Assembly: GCF_010747475.1 (NCBI RefSeq)
Contig: NZ_VSLZ01000007.1
Coordinates: 124,001 to 188,000 of the forward strand
Source: Halorussus sp. MSC15.2
Lineage (GTDB): Archaea > Halobacteriota > Halobacteria > Halobacteriales > Haladaptataceae
Reading direction: 5' to 3'
DNA: 64,000 bases
The notes beneath the pieces were generated by a model. It saw nothing but the letters and a program-made list of their open reading frames with translations, made no database searches and was not told the origin of the DNA. Below are positions 37,265 through 45,197 of this stretch, one piece after another; position 1 is the first letter of the stretch, and each line of letters begins with the position of its first letter. The translations under genes were made by a program, and so were the position numbers.

Positions 37265-37681
37265 TTACTGCGCCACGAGGTCGCGATAGACGCGACCGAA
37301 CGCCTGCCGTCGGAGGGTCGCCACCGCGGCCCGGCGCTCGTTCTCGTACGTCGCGGCGACGACGGTCTCGCCGAGCGCGTCGTGCCACGCGACGTGCCCG
37401 ACGTTCTCCGACCCCTCTTCGCTCACCTCGCGGTCGCGGTCGGCCAACCACTCCTCGTACTGCTCGCGCGTGCCGGTCCGGACTTCGAGCAGCGACGCGA
37501 ACAGGGCGTCGCGCGCCGTCTCGACCACCTCGCCGGTCACGCGCTCGCCGTACTCGTCGGCGTCGAACGCCATCGCCCTCGCCGTCTCCTTGACGACGGT
37601 CTGGGCCGCGGGACCGACCGCCTCGTAGCGCTGCCGTACCTCGGTCTCGCTCTCGGGCGCGAGAAAGCCGTGCGTCTCCAT
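37265..37681 (-). CDS. DUF5809 family protein, haloarchaeal
   Basis: A 138-residue acidic helical protein beginning METHGFLAPESETEVRQRYEAVGPAAQ, the characteristic start of the DUF5809 family, and ending QAFGRVYRDLVAQ. No membrane segment. Function unknown. It shares the strand with a DUF5810 protein and RimI just upstream, an order I believe is conserved in haloarchaea and which may hint at a role near ribosomal-protein modification. Confidence 0.82.
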   Translation of the reverse strand: METHGFLAPESETEVRQRYEAVGPAAQTVVKETARAMAFDADEYGERVTGEVVETARDALFASLLEVRTGTREQYEEWLADRDREVSEEGSENVGHVAWHDALGETVVAATYENERRAAVATLRRQAFGRVYRDLVAQ

Positions 37682-37766
37682 GGTCGGGCGTTCGGAGGCC
37701 GGGGACTACTGGTTTTCGTCCTCCGCTCGGTCCGACACGGAGTCGTCACCGACGGGACCGCAGCAG

Positions 37767-38198
37767 TCACTCCTCGTCGTCCTCGCCGTCGTCGTCCAGC
37801 ATCTCCTCGGTCATCTCTTGGGCCTCCTGCAGAATCCCCTGCGCTTCGGCGTCGAGCGCAGGCGCGCCCGCACCGCCGCGGCCGCTGGCGCGCGACCCGC
37901 GGCCGCGCTCGTTGGCGCGCTCCAACTCGTCCTCGAAGAGGTCGCCCGCCTGCGGTTCGTCGCCGTGGCCGTGGTCGTGCGTCGTGTCCTCGAACACCTG
38001 CGGGAACTCGACCTCCTTGGCGAACTCCTCGATGCGCGCCGCGAGTTCGTCTTCGCCGTCCTCGCTCCACCCGGGCGCGTGGTCGTCCAGCCACGCCTCG
38101 TGGTCGTCGTCGCCGAGCATCGCCGTGAACGCGAGGTGGTTGGCGAGGTGTTCGGCGTCGGACTGGGGCGTCTCGCAGACCGGACAGGCGTATCCCAT
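37767..38198 (-). CDS. DUF5810 zinc-finger protein, haloarchaeal
   Basis: A 143-residue protein. The N-terminus MGYACPVCETPQSDAEHLANHLAF is a C2H2-like zinc finger (two Cys, two His). A helical acidic middle and a long Glu/Asp tail (EEMLDDDGEDDEE) follow. ATG 38198 is chosen because the finger begins there. Encoded between DUF5809 and rimI on the same strand. Function unknown. Confidence 0.82.
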   Translation of the reverse strand: MGYACPVCETPQSDAEHLANHLAFTAMLGDDDHEAWLDDHAPGWSEDGEDELAARIEEFAKEVEFPQVFEDTTHDHGHGDEPQAGDLFEDELERANERGRGSRASGRGGAGAPALDAEAQGILQEAQEMTEEMLDDDGEDDEE

Positions 38199-38333
38199 GC
38201 CCGGTCGTAGGTCGCCCGCGCCGAAAAGCGCCACGCTCGACGCCGGACCGCCGGCGATACTCCGGCGCTCGCTCGACTCGGGTGCGCACGTTCGACCGAC
38301 CGCTGTCGTTCGAGAACTCCCAGTCTCGATTGC

Positions 38334-38864
38334 TCAAACGTCGAGGTCCACGACCATGATGAGCGCGTCCTCGCCGTCGTCGTAGTATCGCGGGATGGTC
38401 CGGAGGAACTCGAAGTCGAACTCCCGGTACAGCGACACCGCGCGGTCGTTGCTCGCCCGGACCTCCAACTTCACGCTCCGCGCGCCCCGGACCTCCAGCA
38501 CGTGAAGCGCGCGCTCCAGCAGTCGCGCGCCGACGCCCTCGCCGCGGTGGTCGGGATGCACCGCGATGTCCTTGACGTGGCCGAACGGTCGCCCGTGGTT
38601 GGGGACGAGGTCGGCCACGACGTAGCCGACGACGCTCTCGTTCGACTGCACGTCTCGCTCGTCGCCGTCTTCGACCAGCGGAGTTCCCGGGCCGCCTGCG
38701 ACCGCCACCAGAAAGCCGGGTTCGCCGAGGTATCGCTCGAACGCGGAGAACGGCCACGGCTGGTCGAACGAGGCCCGCTCGATGCGGAGTACGGCCAGCA
38801 GGTCTGCCTGCACCGCCTGCCGAATCCGCACGCCGTCGCCGTTCCCCGCGTGAGTCGTTGTCAC
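38334..38864 (-). CDS. rimI: Ribosomal protein S18-alanine N-acetyltransferase-like (RimI)
   Basis: A 176-residue GNAT enzyme close to RimI. The CoA loop is HPDHRGEGVGARLLERAL, preceded by GHVKDIAV; VKLEVRASNDRAVSLYREFDF and RYYDDGEDALIMVVDL are typical RimI blocks. Archaeal RimI acetylates protein N-termini broadly. The gene begins the rimI-DUF5810-DUF5809 group and is the last normal-GC gene before the AT-rich insert. Confidence 0.88.
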   Translation of the reverse strand: MTTTHAGNGDGVRIRQAVQADLLAVLRIERASFDQPWPFSAFERYLGEPGFLVAVAGGPGTPLVEDGDERDVQSNESVVGYVVADLVPNHGRPFGHVKDIAVHPDHRGEGVGARLLERALHVLEVRGARSVKLEVRASNDRAVSLYREFDFEFLRTIPRYYDDGEDALIMVVDLDV

Positions 38865-39177
38865 TGGCCGCGGTTTCTCGCCCGACCCTTAAGAGTGTCA
38901 TGCCCGAAATCGACCCCGTAATTCTTTAGTAGCACTAATCATAAGAACGAAATGCACTCTCCGGCCGGAGGTGCAAGCTCCCGAAATCTCCCCCACCCAC
39001 CCCCACCTTTTGGATAGTCTTCCCGCGAATTTTGGATGCGATTGCACATATATTAGCCAGCCCTGCGAATGTCCGGGTAATTTTGTGACTGAATTATAAT
39101 TATGTATTATCCAATCAGAAAGTTTTCAATTCTAACCATTACACTACTATGATAGGGTTAGTACCCCTGTTGAAAAA
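38865..39177. other. Gap without a recognised gene at the left edge of the AT-rich insert
   Basis: About 310 nt with no supported gene. The first part looks like the rimI promoter region. At 38954-38974 there is a near-perfect hairpin (GCAC-T-CTCCGG / CCGGAG-GTGC, one bulged T), then a C-rich tract at 38988-39007, after which composition changes abruptly to AT-rich and stays so to about 40498. Confidence 0.6.
38988..39007 (-). repeat. G-rich tract (minus strand), possible G-quadruplex
   Basis: On the plus strand CTCCCCCACCCACCCCCACC; the minus strand therefore has G5, G3 and G5 runs plus GG, spaced by single T or A. Three runs of at least three G plus a fourth GG could fold as a quadruplex. 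It marks the change from GC-rich chromosome to AT-rich insert. Confidence 0.35.
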
Positions 39178-40050
39178 ATGAACAGAAGGAATATCTTGAA
39201 GAAGATGGCTGCTACAGGCGGATTAGCAATCACTGGCCCTTCGATAGTGGCAAGTGGTAATGTGGAGGCAATGGATGGCAACTGTGGTCGGACAACTAAC
39301 TTTGATTGTCAACACTATACAGGCACTGATTGCCCCCAGACGCAATGGAAGTGTTCTGACAAGTGGGGTCAATTTGACACAAGTGACGGTGCAATTTCTC
39401 AGGGGTCTTCCCTTGCATGGTATCATGGCGAATGGTACTCCTCAAGGGGATGGCTACATGACATGGCACTCTCGACAAACATCGCTGCCCGATGGCAATA
39501 TACAGATGGGAGTCTTCAGCCTAGCAATAATATTGGGGGACAGTATTATGACATGACTCTTGGCCGCCCTAATAGTGATTGGACAATCACCACCCATGAC
39601 AACCGGGATTACTTTGGTGTATATCCGAATAATATTAGTAATAGTGATACTCTACCGGACAAGTTTGAAATCCCAATTGATGTCGCTTTAGGCGCTCTTC
39701 ATCCAGGGATTGCCTTCGCAGTAGCACTTGATGACTTCGCTGCCACTTTGGATGACAATAACGGTGTCAACCAGACCTCGGATGGATGGGAACTGACTCA
39801 CCATCCTGCTTCATGGGAAGACCGTTGGTCGGACGCCTCTCATTTCCAGCGATTTTTCGTTGCAGGTCCTGAAGGTATGATCGCTGGTGCAGAACATCTA
39901 AACATCAAAACAGGCTGTAGCCAAGGTAGTTTGGGGAATACTGCAACTGAAGTTGAGTATTCAGTCAGTTTCTTCGAAGATGATGAACCGTCTGTTCAGT
40001 CAACACCCACCCAAAACGGGGAAAAGTTGATCTTCACCCTGAACGCATGA
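39178..40050 (+). CDS. Tat-exported protein in an AT-rich insert, unknown function (halocin-precursor-like layout)
   Basis: A 290-residue protein with a twin-arginine signal (RRNILKKMAATGG, hydrophobic core, cleavage near NVEAMD). The mature start has four Cys in about 25 residues (GNCGRTT, DCQHYTG, DCPQTQWKC). It has an aromatic-rich middle and a hydrophobic Ala-rich stretch near residue 165-190 (ALGALHPGIAFAVAL), and ends SVSFFEDDEPSVQST. Codon use is AT-rich, unlike all neighbours, so recent transfer is likely. From memory the layout resembles the N-terminal part of halocin C8 precursors, but I cannot test this; no Cys-rich C-terminal peptide follows. Its stop overlaps the next start by ATGA. 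Confidence 0.75.
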   Translation: MNRRNILKKMAATGGLAITGPSIVASGNVEAMDGNCGRTTNFDCQHYTGTDCPQTQWKCSDKWGQFDTSDGAISQGSSLAWYHGEWYSSRGWLHDMALSTNIAARWQYTDGSLQPSNNIGGQYYDMTLGRPNSDWTITTHDNRDYFGVYPNNISNSDTLPDKFEIPIDVALGALHPGIAFAVALDDFAATLDDNNGVNQTSDGWELTHHPASWEDRWSDASHFQRFFVAGPEGMIAGAEHLNIKTGCSQGSLGNTATEVEYSVSFFEDDEPSVQSTPTQNGEKLIFTLNA

Positions 40051-40181
40051 GTAAATCAGCAAAAGAAAAGTATGGTATTGAAAAAGTGACTGAAAACACT
40101 GAAATAAGCACTCACGATATTTCTGGTGAAAAACCAGAATACATAGCAACTAATCTCCCTATCTCCGTTTCCTTGAAGTGA
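40047..40181 (+). CDS. 44-codon gene overlapping the Tat-exported protein gene
   Basis: Starts ATG 40047 inside the stop of the preceding gene (ATGA overlap) and stops at 40179-40181, encoding 44 residues (MSKSAKEKYGIEKVTE to NLPISVSLK). It is polar and charged with no membrane segment or signal. The classic 4-nt overlap argues for translation by reinitiation, so it probably belongs to the same functional unit. No family recognised; could be a chaperone, regulator or immunity peptide, or chance. Confidence 0.45.
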   Translation: MSKSAKEKYGIEKVTENTEISTHDISGEKPEYIATNLPISVSLK

Positions 40182-40236
40182 AACTGGCGAAATAAAGGAG
40201 AAGAGGTAAAAGAAAAACTTTCCTTTATTTATTTAG

Positions 40237-40449
40237 ATGCAGCTTGAGCCAATCGTCATTGGTCTAATCATCATTCTTGTAGGGTCTCCCTGGATATTAT
40301 TCCCTAATAAAGTATCTAAAATTAGAAATACTCCGGGGATGGCAGACCAGGAGGAGATAACTGAAACGGGCGTCTTGTTCTATCGAATCTTTGGCATCCT
40401 TATTATAATTATGGGATATATCGGAATACTCTTCGAGTATTACATCTGA
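40237..40449 (+). CDS. Small two-helix membrane protein in the AT-rich insert
   Basis: A 70-residue protein with two strongly hydrophobic helices (about residues 5-25 and 48-68) joined by a short polar loop containing FPNKVSKIRNTPGMADQEE. The pattern is that of small integral membrane partners or immunity-type proteins found next to secreted peptides, but no family is certain. AT-rich codon use like the two genes before it suggests one transferred unit. It is 55 nt after the 44-codon gene. Confidence 0.62.
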   Translation: MQLEPIVIGLIIILVGSPWILFPNKVSKIRNTPGMADQEEITETGVLFYRIFGILIIIMGYIGILFEYYI

Positions 40450-40476
40450 GGCTACAAGTAGATAATCGCTACTAAT

Positions 40477-40482
40477 AAAAAA
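40477..40482 (-). terminator. T-run terminator after aconitase
   Basis: Six consecutive T on the minus strand, 17-22 nt after the acn stop. Short T runs terminate archaeal transcription. It may also separate acn from the AT-rich insert. Confidence 0.4.
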
Positions 40483-40498
40483 GCAATAGTTCTGCCCT

Positions 40499-42475
40499 TT
40501 AGTCGTCCGCGGGGGTCGCGCCGGAGCTACCGCCTTCGGCCTGCTTCTTCGTGTGCGAGAGCTTGCCACCGTCGGCCAGAATCTCGCGTTCGCGGGCGGA
40601 GGCGTCGAGGTGGGCCGTCGCTTCCCAGTCGTCGTTGACGCGCACCGTGAACTCTTCCTGACCGGAGCGGACCGCTTCGGCCACGTCGTCCACGATTTCG
40701 ATGTCGTCGCCCTGCTGAATCTTCGCGTAGGTCTCCTCGTCGATTTCGAGCGGGATGAGACCGAAGTTGAAGAGGTTCGCCTTGTGGATGCGGGCGAAGC
40801 TCTGGGCGAGGACGCCCTCCACGCCGAGGTACATCGGGCACAGCGCGGCGTGTTCGCGCGAGCTACCCTGTCCGTAGTTCTCGCCCGCCACGAGGAAGCC
40901 GCCGTCGGCGTCCAGCGCGCGCTGGGCGAAGCCCTGGTCCACTCGCGAGAGGGTGAACTCCGAGAGCTTCGGGATGTTCGACCGGAACTTCAGGATGTCC
41001 GAGGTCGCCGGGATGATGTGGTCGGTCGTGATGTTGTCTTCCATCTTCAGGAGCGCCTCTCCTTCGAGGCTGGCCTGAAGTTCGTCCTTCAGCGGGACGT
41101 CGCCGATGTTCGGCCCCTTGATGAGTTCGTCGTCGGGAGCCTCGTCCGGCGAGATGAGGTCCACGTTGCTGCCCGTGTACTTCTCGGGCATCTCGAAGCC
41201 GGGGTCCTCGAGGTCGCCGAGTTCGTCGGCGAGGTTGCGCGGGTCGATAATCTCGCCCTTGATGGCGGCCGCGGTGGCGACTTCGGGCGAGCAGAGGTAG
41301 ACGTTGTCGTCCTCGATACCCGAACGGCCCTCGAAGTTACGGTTGAACGTCCGGAGCGACACGGAGTCGCTGGCCGGAACGTGACCGATGCCGATACAGG
41401 CACCGCACGTCGCCTCGGAGAAGTTGACCCCTGCGGCCATCATCTCGGAGACCCAGCCCTCGCGGGCGAGCATCTCGGAGGCCTGCTTGGAACCGGGTGC
41501 GACTATCATCTCGGTCGTCTTGTTGGTCTCGCGGCCTTCCAGCATCTTCGCGGCCGGGAGGATGTCCTCGTACGCGCCGTTGGTGCAGGAACCAATCATG
41601 ACCTGATCGACTTCCGTGCCTTCGACCTCGCTGACGGGCACGACGTTGTCGGGCATCGACGGCTTCGCGATGAGCGGTTCGATGTCCGAGAGGTCGATGG
41701 TAATCTGGTCGTCGTAGTTGGCGTCCTCGTCGGGACCGATTTCGACGTAGTCCTCGGGGCGACCGAGACGTTCGAGGTAGTCCTTGGTGTTCTCGTCGGT
41801 CGGGAAAATCGAGGAGGTCGCACCGAGTTCCGTGCCCATGTTGGTGATGGTCGTCCGCTCGGGGACCGAGAGGCTCTCGACGCCCGGACCGGTGTACTCG
41901 AAGATTTTGCCCACGCCGCCCTTCACGGAGAGGCGTCGGAGCATCTCGAGGATGACGTCCTTCGCGGTGGCCCACTCGGGGAGTTCACCTTCGAGTCGGA
42001 CGTTGACGACTTCCGGCATCTCGATGTAGTACGCGCCGCCGCCCATGGCGACCGTCACGTCGAGACCGCCGGAACCGATTGCGAGTTCGCCCAGTCCGCC
42101 GGGGGTCGGCGTGTGGGAGTCCGAACCCAGCATCGTCTTGCCGGGCGCGGCGAAGTTCTCCTTGTGGACGTTGTGACAGATACCGTTCCCGGGTCGCGAG
42201 AAGTGCGCGCCGTAGGTGCCCGCGGCCGAGCGCAGGAAGCGGTGGTCGTCCGTGTTCTTGAAGTCGAACTGGTAAGTCTGGTGGTCGCAGTACTGCGCCG
42301 CCAGTTCCGTCTGTACTTCGTCGAGACCGAGCGCCTCGAACTGAAGCCAAACGAGCGTCCCAGTCGTGTCCTGTGTGAGGACCTGGTCGATTTCGATTCC
42401 GATTTCCTCGCCTGTGGTGAGATCTCCCTCGACGAGGTGGTCCTCGAGGATTTTCTCCGTTAGCGTCTGTCCCAT
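40499..42475 (-). CDS. acn: Aconitate hydratase (archaeal/mitochondrial type)
   Basis: A 658-residue TCA-cycle enzyme interconverting citrate and isocitrate with a 4Fe-4S cluster. Start MGQTLTEKILEDHLVEGD is typical. Substrate and cluster residues are visible: SDSHTPTPGGLG, IGSCTNGAYED (first cluster Cys), CGACIGIGHVP (two more Cys), and NFEGRSG and NYGQGSSREHAA in the swivel domain. ATG 42475 lies about 28-34 nt after a TATAAAT box, so the message is probably leaderless. Divergent from the dUTPase/dCTP deaminase gene; upstream gap about 166 nt. Confidence 0.96.
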   Translation of the reverse strand: MGQTLTEKILEDHLVEGDLTTGEEIGIEIDQVLTQDTTGTLVWLQFEALGLDEVQTELAAQYCDHQTYQFDFKNTDDHRFLRSAAGTYGAHFSRPGNGICHNVHKENFAAPGKTMLGSDSHTPTPGGLGELAIGSGGLDVTVAMGGGAYYIEMPEVVNVRLEGELPEWATAKDVILEMLRRLSVKGGVGKIFEYTGPGVESLSVPERTTITNMGTELGATSSIFPTDENTKDYLERLGRPEDYVEIGPDEDANYDDQITIDLSDIEPLIAKPSMPDNVVPVSEVEGTEVDQVMIGSCTNGAYEDILPAAKMLEGRETNKTTEMIVAPGSKQASEMLAREGWVSEMMAAGVNFSEATCGACIGIGHVPASDSVSLRTFNRNFEGRSGIEDDNVYLCSPEVATAAAIKGEIIDPRNLADELGDLEDPGFEMPEKYTGSNVDLISPDEAPDDELIKGPNIGDVPLKDELQASLEGEALLKMEDNITTDHIIPATSDILKFRSNIPKLSEFTLSRVDQGFAQRALDADGGFLVAGENYGQGSSREHAALCPMYLGVEGVLAQSFARIHKANLFNFGLIPLEIDEETYAKIQQGDDIEIVDDVAEAVRSGQEEFTVRVNDDWEATAHLDASAREREILADGGKLSHTKKQAEGGSSGATPADD

Positions 42476-42502
42476 ATCGTTCAAATATCTGCCCTCCTCG
42501 GG

Positions 42503-42509
42503 TATAAAT
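42503..42509 (-). promoter_or_regulatory. TATA box for acn
   Basis: ATTTATA on the minus strand, 28-34 nt upstream of the acn ATG at 42475, the expected archaeal TATA position for a leaderless or very short leader transcript. Confidence 0.5.
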
Positions 42510-42641
42510 CCCGCGTGTTTCGGTTCTTGATGGTTGTTGTAAATCCCGGCGCTGTAGGGCAAAAATTGTGCCAACCGAGTCGCGTTCTCACGCCGCCGCG
42601 AGTTCGCCAACGCTATAGTTGCGCGGTGGAACCGAACGCAC

Positions 42642-43121
42642 ATGTTCGAGAGTGGCCCGTTCGTCGCCGAACATATCTCGGAAACCGACGACGAGCAAGT
42701 TCAACCCAACGGTGTGGACCTCACGCTGGAGGCAGTCTACGAACAGCGCGAACCCGGACGAATCGGTCGAGACGGCAAGCAAATCGGCGACCGCCGGCGA
42801 CTCGAAACGCAGCAGGTCGCAGACGACGCGCCCGAGACCTACTACCTCACTCCCGGCGGCTACGTCGTTCAGTACGCCGAAACCGTCCGAATACCCGAGA
42901 ACCACGTCGGTTACATCTACCCCCGGTCGTCGCTGCTCCGTAACTCCTGTATGCTGAACACCGCGGTCTGGGACGCCGGATACGAAGGCAAGGGCGAGGG
43001 CCTGCTTCAGGTCCACCACGACATCGAACTGGAACGGGGTGCCCGCATCGCGCAACTCGTCCTCGCCGAGGCCGACCACGAGGGGACATACGGCGGGTCG
43101 TATCAGGGCGAGAACGTCTGA
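42642..43121 (+). CDS. dUTPase / dCTP deaminase family protein
   Basis: A 159-residue trimeric nucleotide enzyme fold. QVQPNGVDLTLEAV, YIYPRSSLLRNSCMLNTAVWDAGYEGKGEG and GARIAQLVLAEA are the conserved blocks shared by Dcd and dUTPases. The YPRSSLLR and NTAVWDAGYEG motifs are active-site. It keeps dUTP out of DNA by producing dUMP directly or through dUTP; which reaction predominates is not certain from sequence (many haloarchaeal members are named dUTP diphosphatase). Short (159) compared with about 190 for Dcd. Confidence 0.88.
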   Translation: MFESGPFVAEHISETDDEQVQPNGVDLTLEAVYEQREPGRIGRDGKQIGDRRRLETQQVADDAPETYYLTPGGYVVQYAETVRIPENHVGYIYPRSSLLRNSCMLNTAVWDAGYEGKGEGLLQVHHDIELERGARIAQLVLAEADHEGTYGGSYQGENV

Positions 43122-43124
43122 ACC

Positions 43125-43135
43125 GGCGATTTTTC
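43125..43135 (+). terminator. T5 run after the dUTPase-type gene
   Basis: GGCGATTTTTC just 9 nt beyond the stop codon gives a run of five T preceded by GC-rich sequence, a plausible archaeal terminator before the halolysin promoter. Confidence 0.3.
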
Positions 43136-43251
43136 GGTCTCGAACGAGGCCCGTCCAGTGGTCGAACCGCACTCTGATTATAGGCGTCTAACTGTTTCAC
43201 TTTTTAATCGTACGACGGTTCTGTTTCGCCTCCGTGAAACGGAATTGCGGA

Positions 43252-43258
43252 TTTAATT
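43252..43258 (+). promoter_or_regulatory. TATA box for the halolysin-type protease gene
   Basis: TTTAATT lies 26-32 nt upstream of the ATG at 43284, within a short AT-rich patch. This favours a leaderless transcript and supports the chosen start. Confidence 0.45.
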
Positions 43259-43283
43259 GCTAACGTCGAAAATACAAGTCCGC

Positions 43284-45056
43284 ATGTTAGATAGAACGAA
43301 CTTCGACCGCCGAACGTTTCTGAAGACGACGGGTGTCGCGGGGGCCGCCGCGACGCTCCCGTTCTCCGGGACCGCGGCCGCGGTGAGTACCGACGACGTC
43401 ATCGACGACTCATTCGACCTCTCGACGACCGGTCTGAAGGAGTCGCTCGTCGTCTTCGAGTCGAACGAGCAGGTGGACCGCCTGCGTCACCTCGACCTCG
43501 AAAACGGCTATCACCGGTTCGAGGTACTCCCCATCGGCTACACCGAACTCACGAACGACCAGATTCGGACCGTGGCCGACTGGGCCGAAGTCCGCTACGT
43601 CCAGAAGAACGTGGAACTGGAGTACCACAACGACGACGCGCGCTCGACCACGGACGCCGACGCGGTCCACTCCGACCTCGGGTACACCGGGTCGGGTGCC
43701 CACTCCGTCGTCATCGACTCGGGCGTGGACGGCGACCACCCCGACCTGAAGGACGACCTCGTGGGCAACTGGCGGTACGTCAACCCCCTCTCCAGCACCG
43801 AGGACACGATGTGGGAGGAGGTCGGGTCGCTGGACACCGACGACAACGGCCACGGGACCCACTGCTCCGGTTCGATTACGGGGTCCGGGAAGAAGAGCGA
43901 CGGGCAGTACAAGGGCATGGCCCCCGACGCCGACCTCACCGTCTACTCGGCGGGACTGACCCTGCTCATCGTCAAGCCCGTCGCGGCGTACGACCACCTG
44001 CTCTCGCGCGTCCGAGCGGGAGAAATCGACGTACAGGTCGTCTCCAACTCCTACGGCGCGTCCGGCGGGCCGGACTTCAATCCCGACGACGCGATGAACG
44101 TGGCGACGTGGCACGCCTTCCAAGAGGGCATCCTCCCGGTGTTCTCGGCGGGCAACTCCGGGCCGGGCACGAACACGCTGAACCCCTACGCCACAGCGCC
44201 CCACGTCCTCGGGGTGGCCGCCACCGACGACCAGAAGAAGGTCACCGACTTCTCCTCGCGCGGTCGGTCGCCGAGTTACGACGGCCCGACCAACTACAAG
44301 CGAAAGAAGGCCCTCGACAACCTCTCCGAGTACCACGCCGCGGATAAGACCGAGACGCAGGTCGATTCGGGGAGCTACTCCGGCACCGTGGACGCGACGG
44401 CGAGCGCGTACCGCGAGTGGAACGCTCCGAACAAGGCCGGGTACGTCGAAGCCACGCTGTCGTGGACGCCCAGCGCGGAAGACCTCGACTTCTACCTCCG
44501 CGAGGGCAGCAAAGACGGGACCGTCGTCGCCAGTAGCGCGTCGCTGAACCACCCCGAGGACCTCGCCGGAGCCATCGAGGGCGGCGAGACCTACTACTTC
44601 GAGGTCCGGCCCTTCGCCAACGTGGCCGCCGACTACGCCATCGAGTTCACGGCCTACGAGGGCATCACCCGCGACGTGACGCCGCTGGGCGTCTACCGCA
44701 ACGGCGTCGGCGCGCCCGGGAACCTCGTCATGAGTACGCTCGAACCCGACGACCCGCTTCAGGCCTACTACGAGGACACCGAGACGTGGTACGGTCGCAT
44801 CAGCGGGACGAGCATGTCCTGCCCGGTCACGGCGGGTGCGGCCACGCTCCTCGCGGACGCGTACTACCAGAACCACGGCGAGTACCCCGACCCCATCGAC
44901 GTGCTGAACACCGTCGAAGCCACGGCGAAGGACTACCACGACAGCTACACCGTCGAGAGCATGGGCGCTGGCTTCGTGGACGCCTACGACGCCGTCCGGC
45001 GGGCCGAATCCGGCGACTGGGCCTCGTTCGGCGAGGTGAAACTCGTAGACGACTAG
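43284..45056 (+). CDS. Tat-exported S8 (subtilase) serine protease, halolysin-like
   Basis: A 590-residue exported protease. A Tat signal (DRRTFLKTTGVAG) is followed by an inhibitor-like propeptide with LEVLPIGY and QKNVELEYHNDD, then the catalytic domain: Asp in VVIDSGVDGDHPDL (near residue 152), His in DNGHGTHCSGSITG (near 190), Ser in SGTSMSCPVTAGAA (near 510). A beta domain of about 100 residues is inserted before the Ser motif (HPEDLAGAIEGGETYYFEV), like a pre-peptidase C-type fold. Haloalkaline surface or secreted degradation of proteins is expected. Convergent with a second subtilase, 141 nt apart. Confidence 0.93.
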   Translation: MLDRTNFDRRTFLKTTGVAGAAATLPFSGTAAAVSTDDVIDDSFDLSTTGLKESLVVFESNEQVDRLRHLDLENGYHRFEVLPIGYTELTNDQIRTVADWAEVRYVQKNVELEYHNDDARSTTDADAVHSDLGYTGSGAHSVVIDSGVDGDHPDLKDDLVGNWRYVNPLSSTEDTMWEEVGSLDTDDNGHGTHCSGSITGSGKKSDGQYKGMAPDADLTVYSAGLTLLIVKPVAAYDHLLSRVRAGEIDVQVVSNSYGASGGPDFNPDDAMNVATWHAFQEGILPVFSAGNSGPGTNTLNPYATAPHVLGVAATDDQKKVTDFSSRGRSPSYDGPTNYKRKKALDNLSEYHAADKTETQVDSGSYSGTVDATASAYREWNAPNKAGYVEATLSWTPSAEDLDFYLREGSKDGTVVASSASLNHPEDLAGAIEGGETYYFEVRPFANVAADYAIEFTAYEGITRDVTPLGVYRNGVGAPGNLVMSTLEPDDPLQAYYEDTETWYGRISGTSMSCPVTAGAATLLADAYYQNHGEYPDPIDVLNTVEATAKDYHDSYTVESMGAGFVDAYDAVRRAESGDWASFGEVKLVDD

Positions 45057-45197
45057 CGAACCGCCGGAAATCACCTATCCCTTCCGAGTTCGTCTCGACA
45101 GGGTCGTTCCGAATCAGAACGGAACCCGCACTGAGTCAGACAGTCGTGCGAGAGAGTTGGCATCCCGTCGGAGCGGTGCTCGGAAACCCCCGCCGTC

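Noticed and set aside
40553-42463. A 636-codon plus-strand frame over aconitase
   Set aside because: Mirror of a high-GC gene; no motif, while the aconitase frame has all cluster cysteines.
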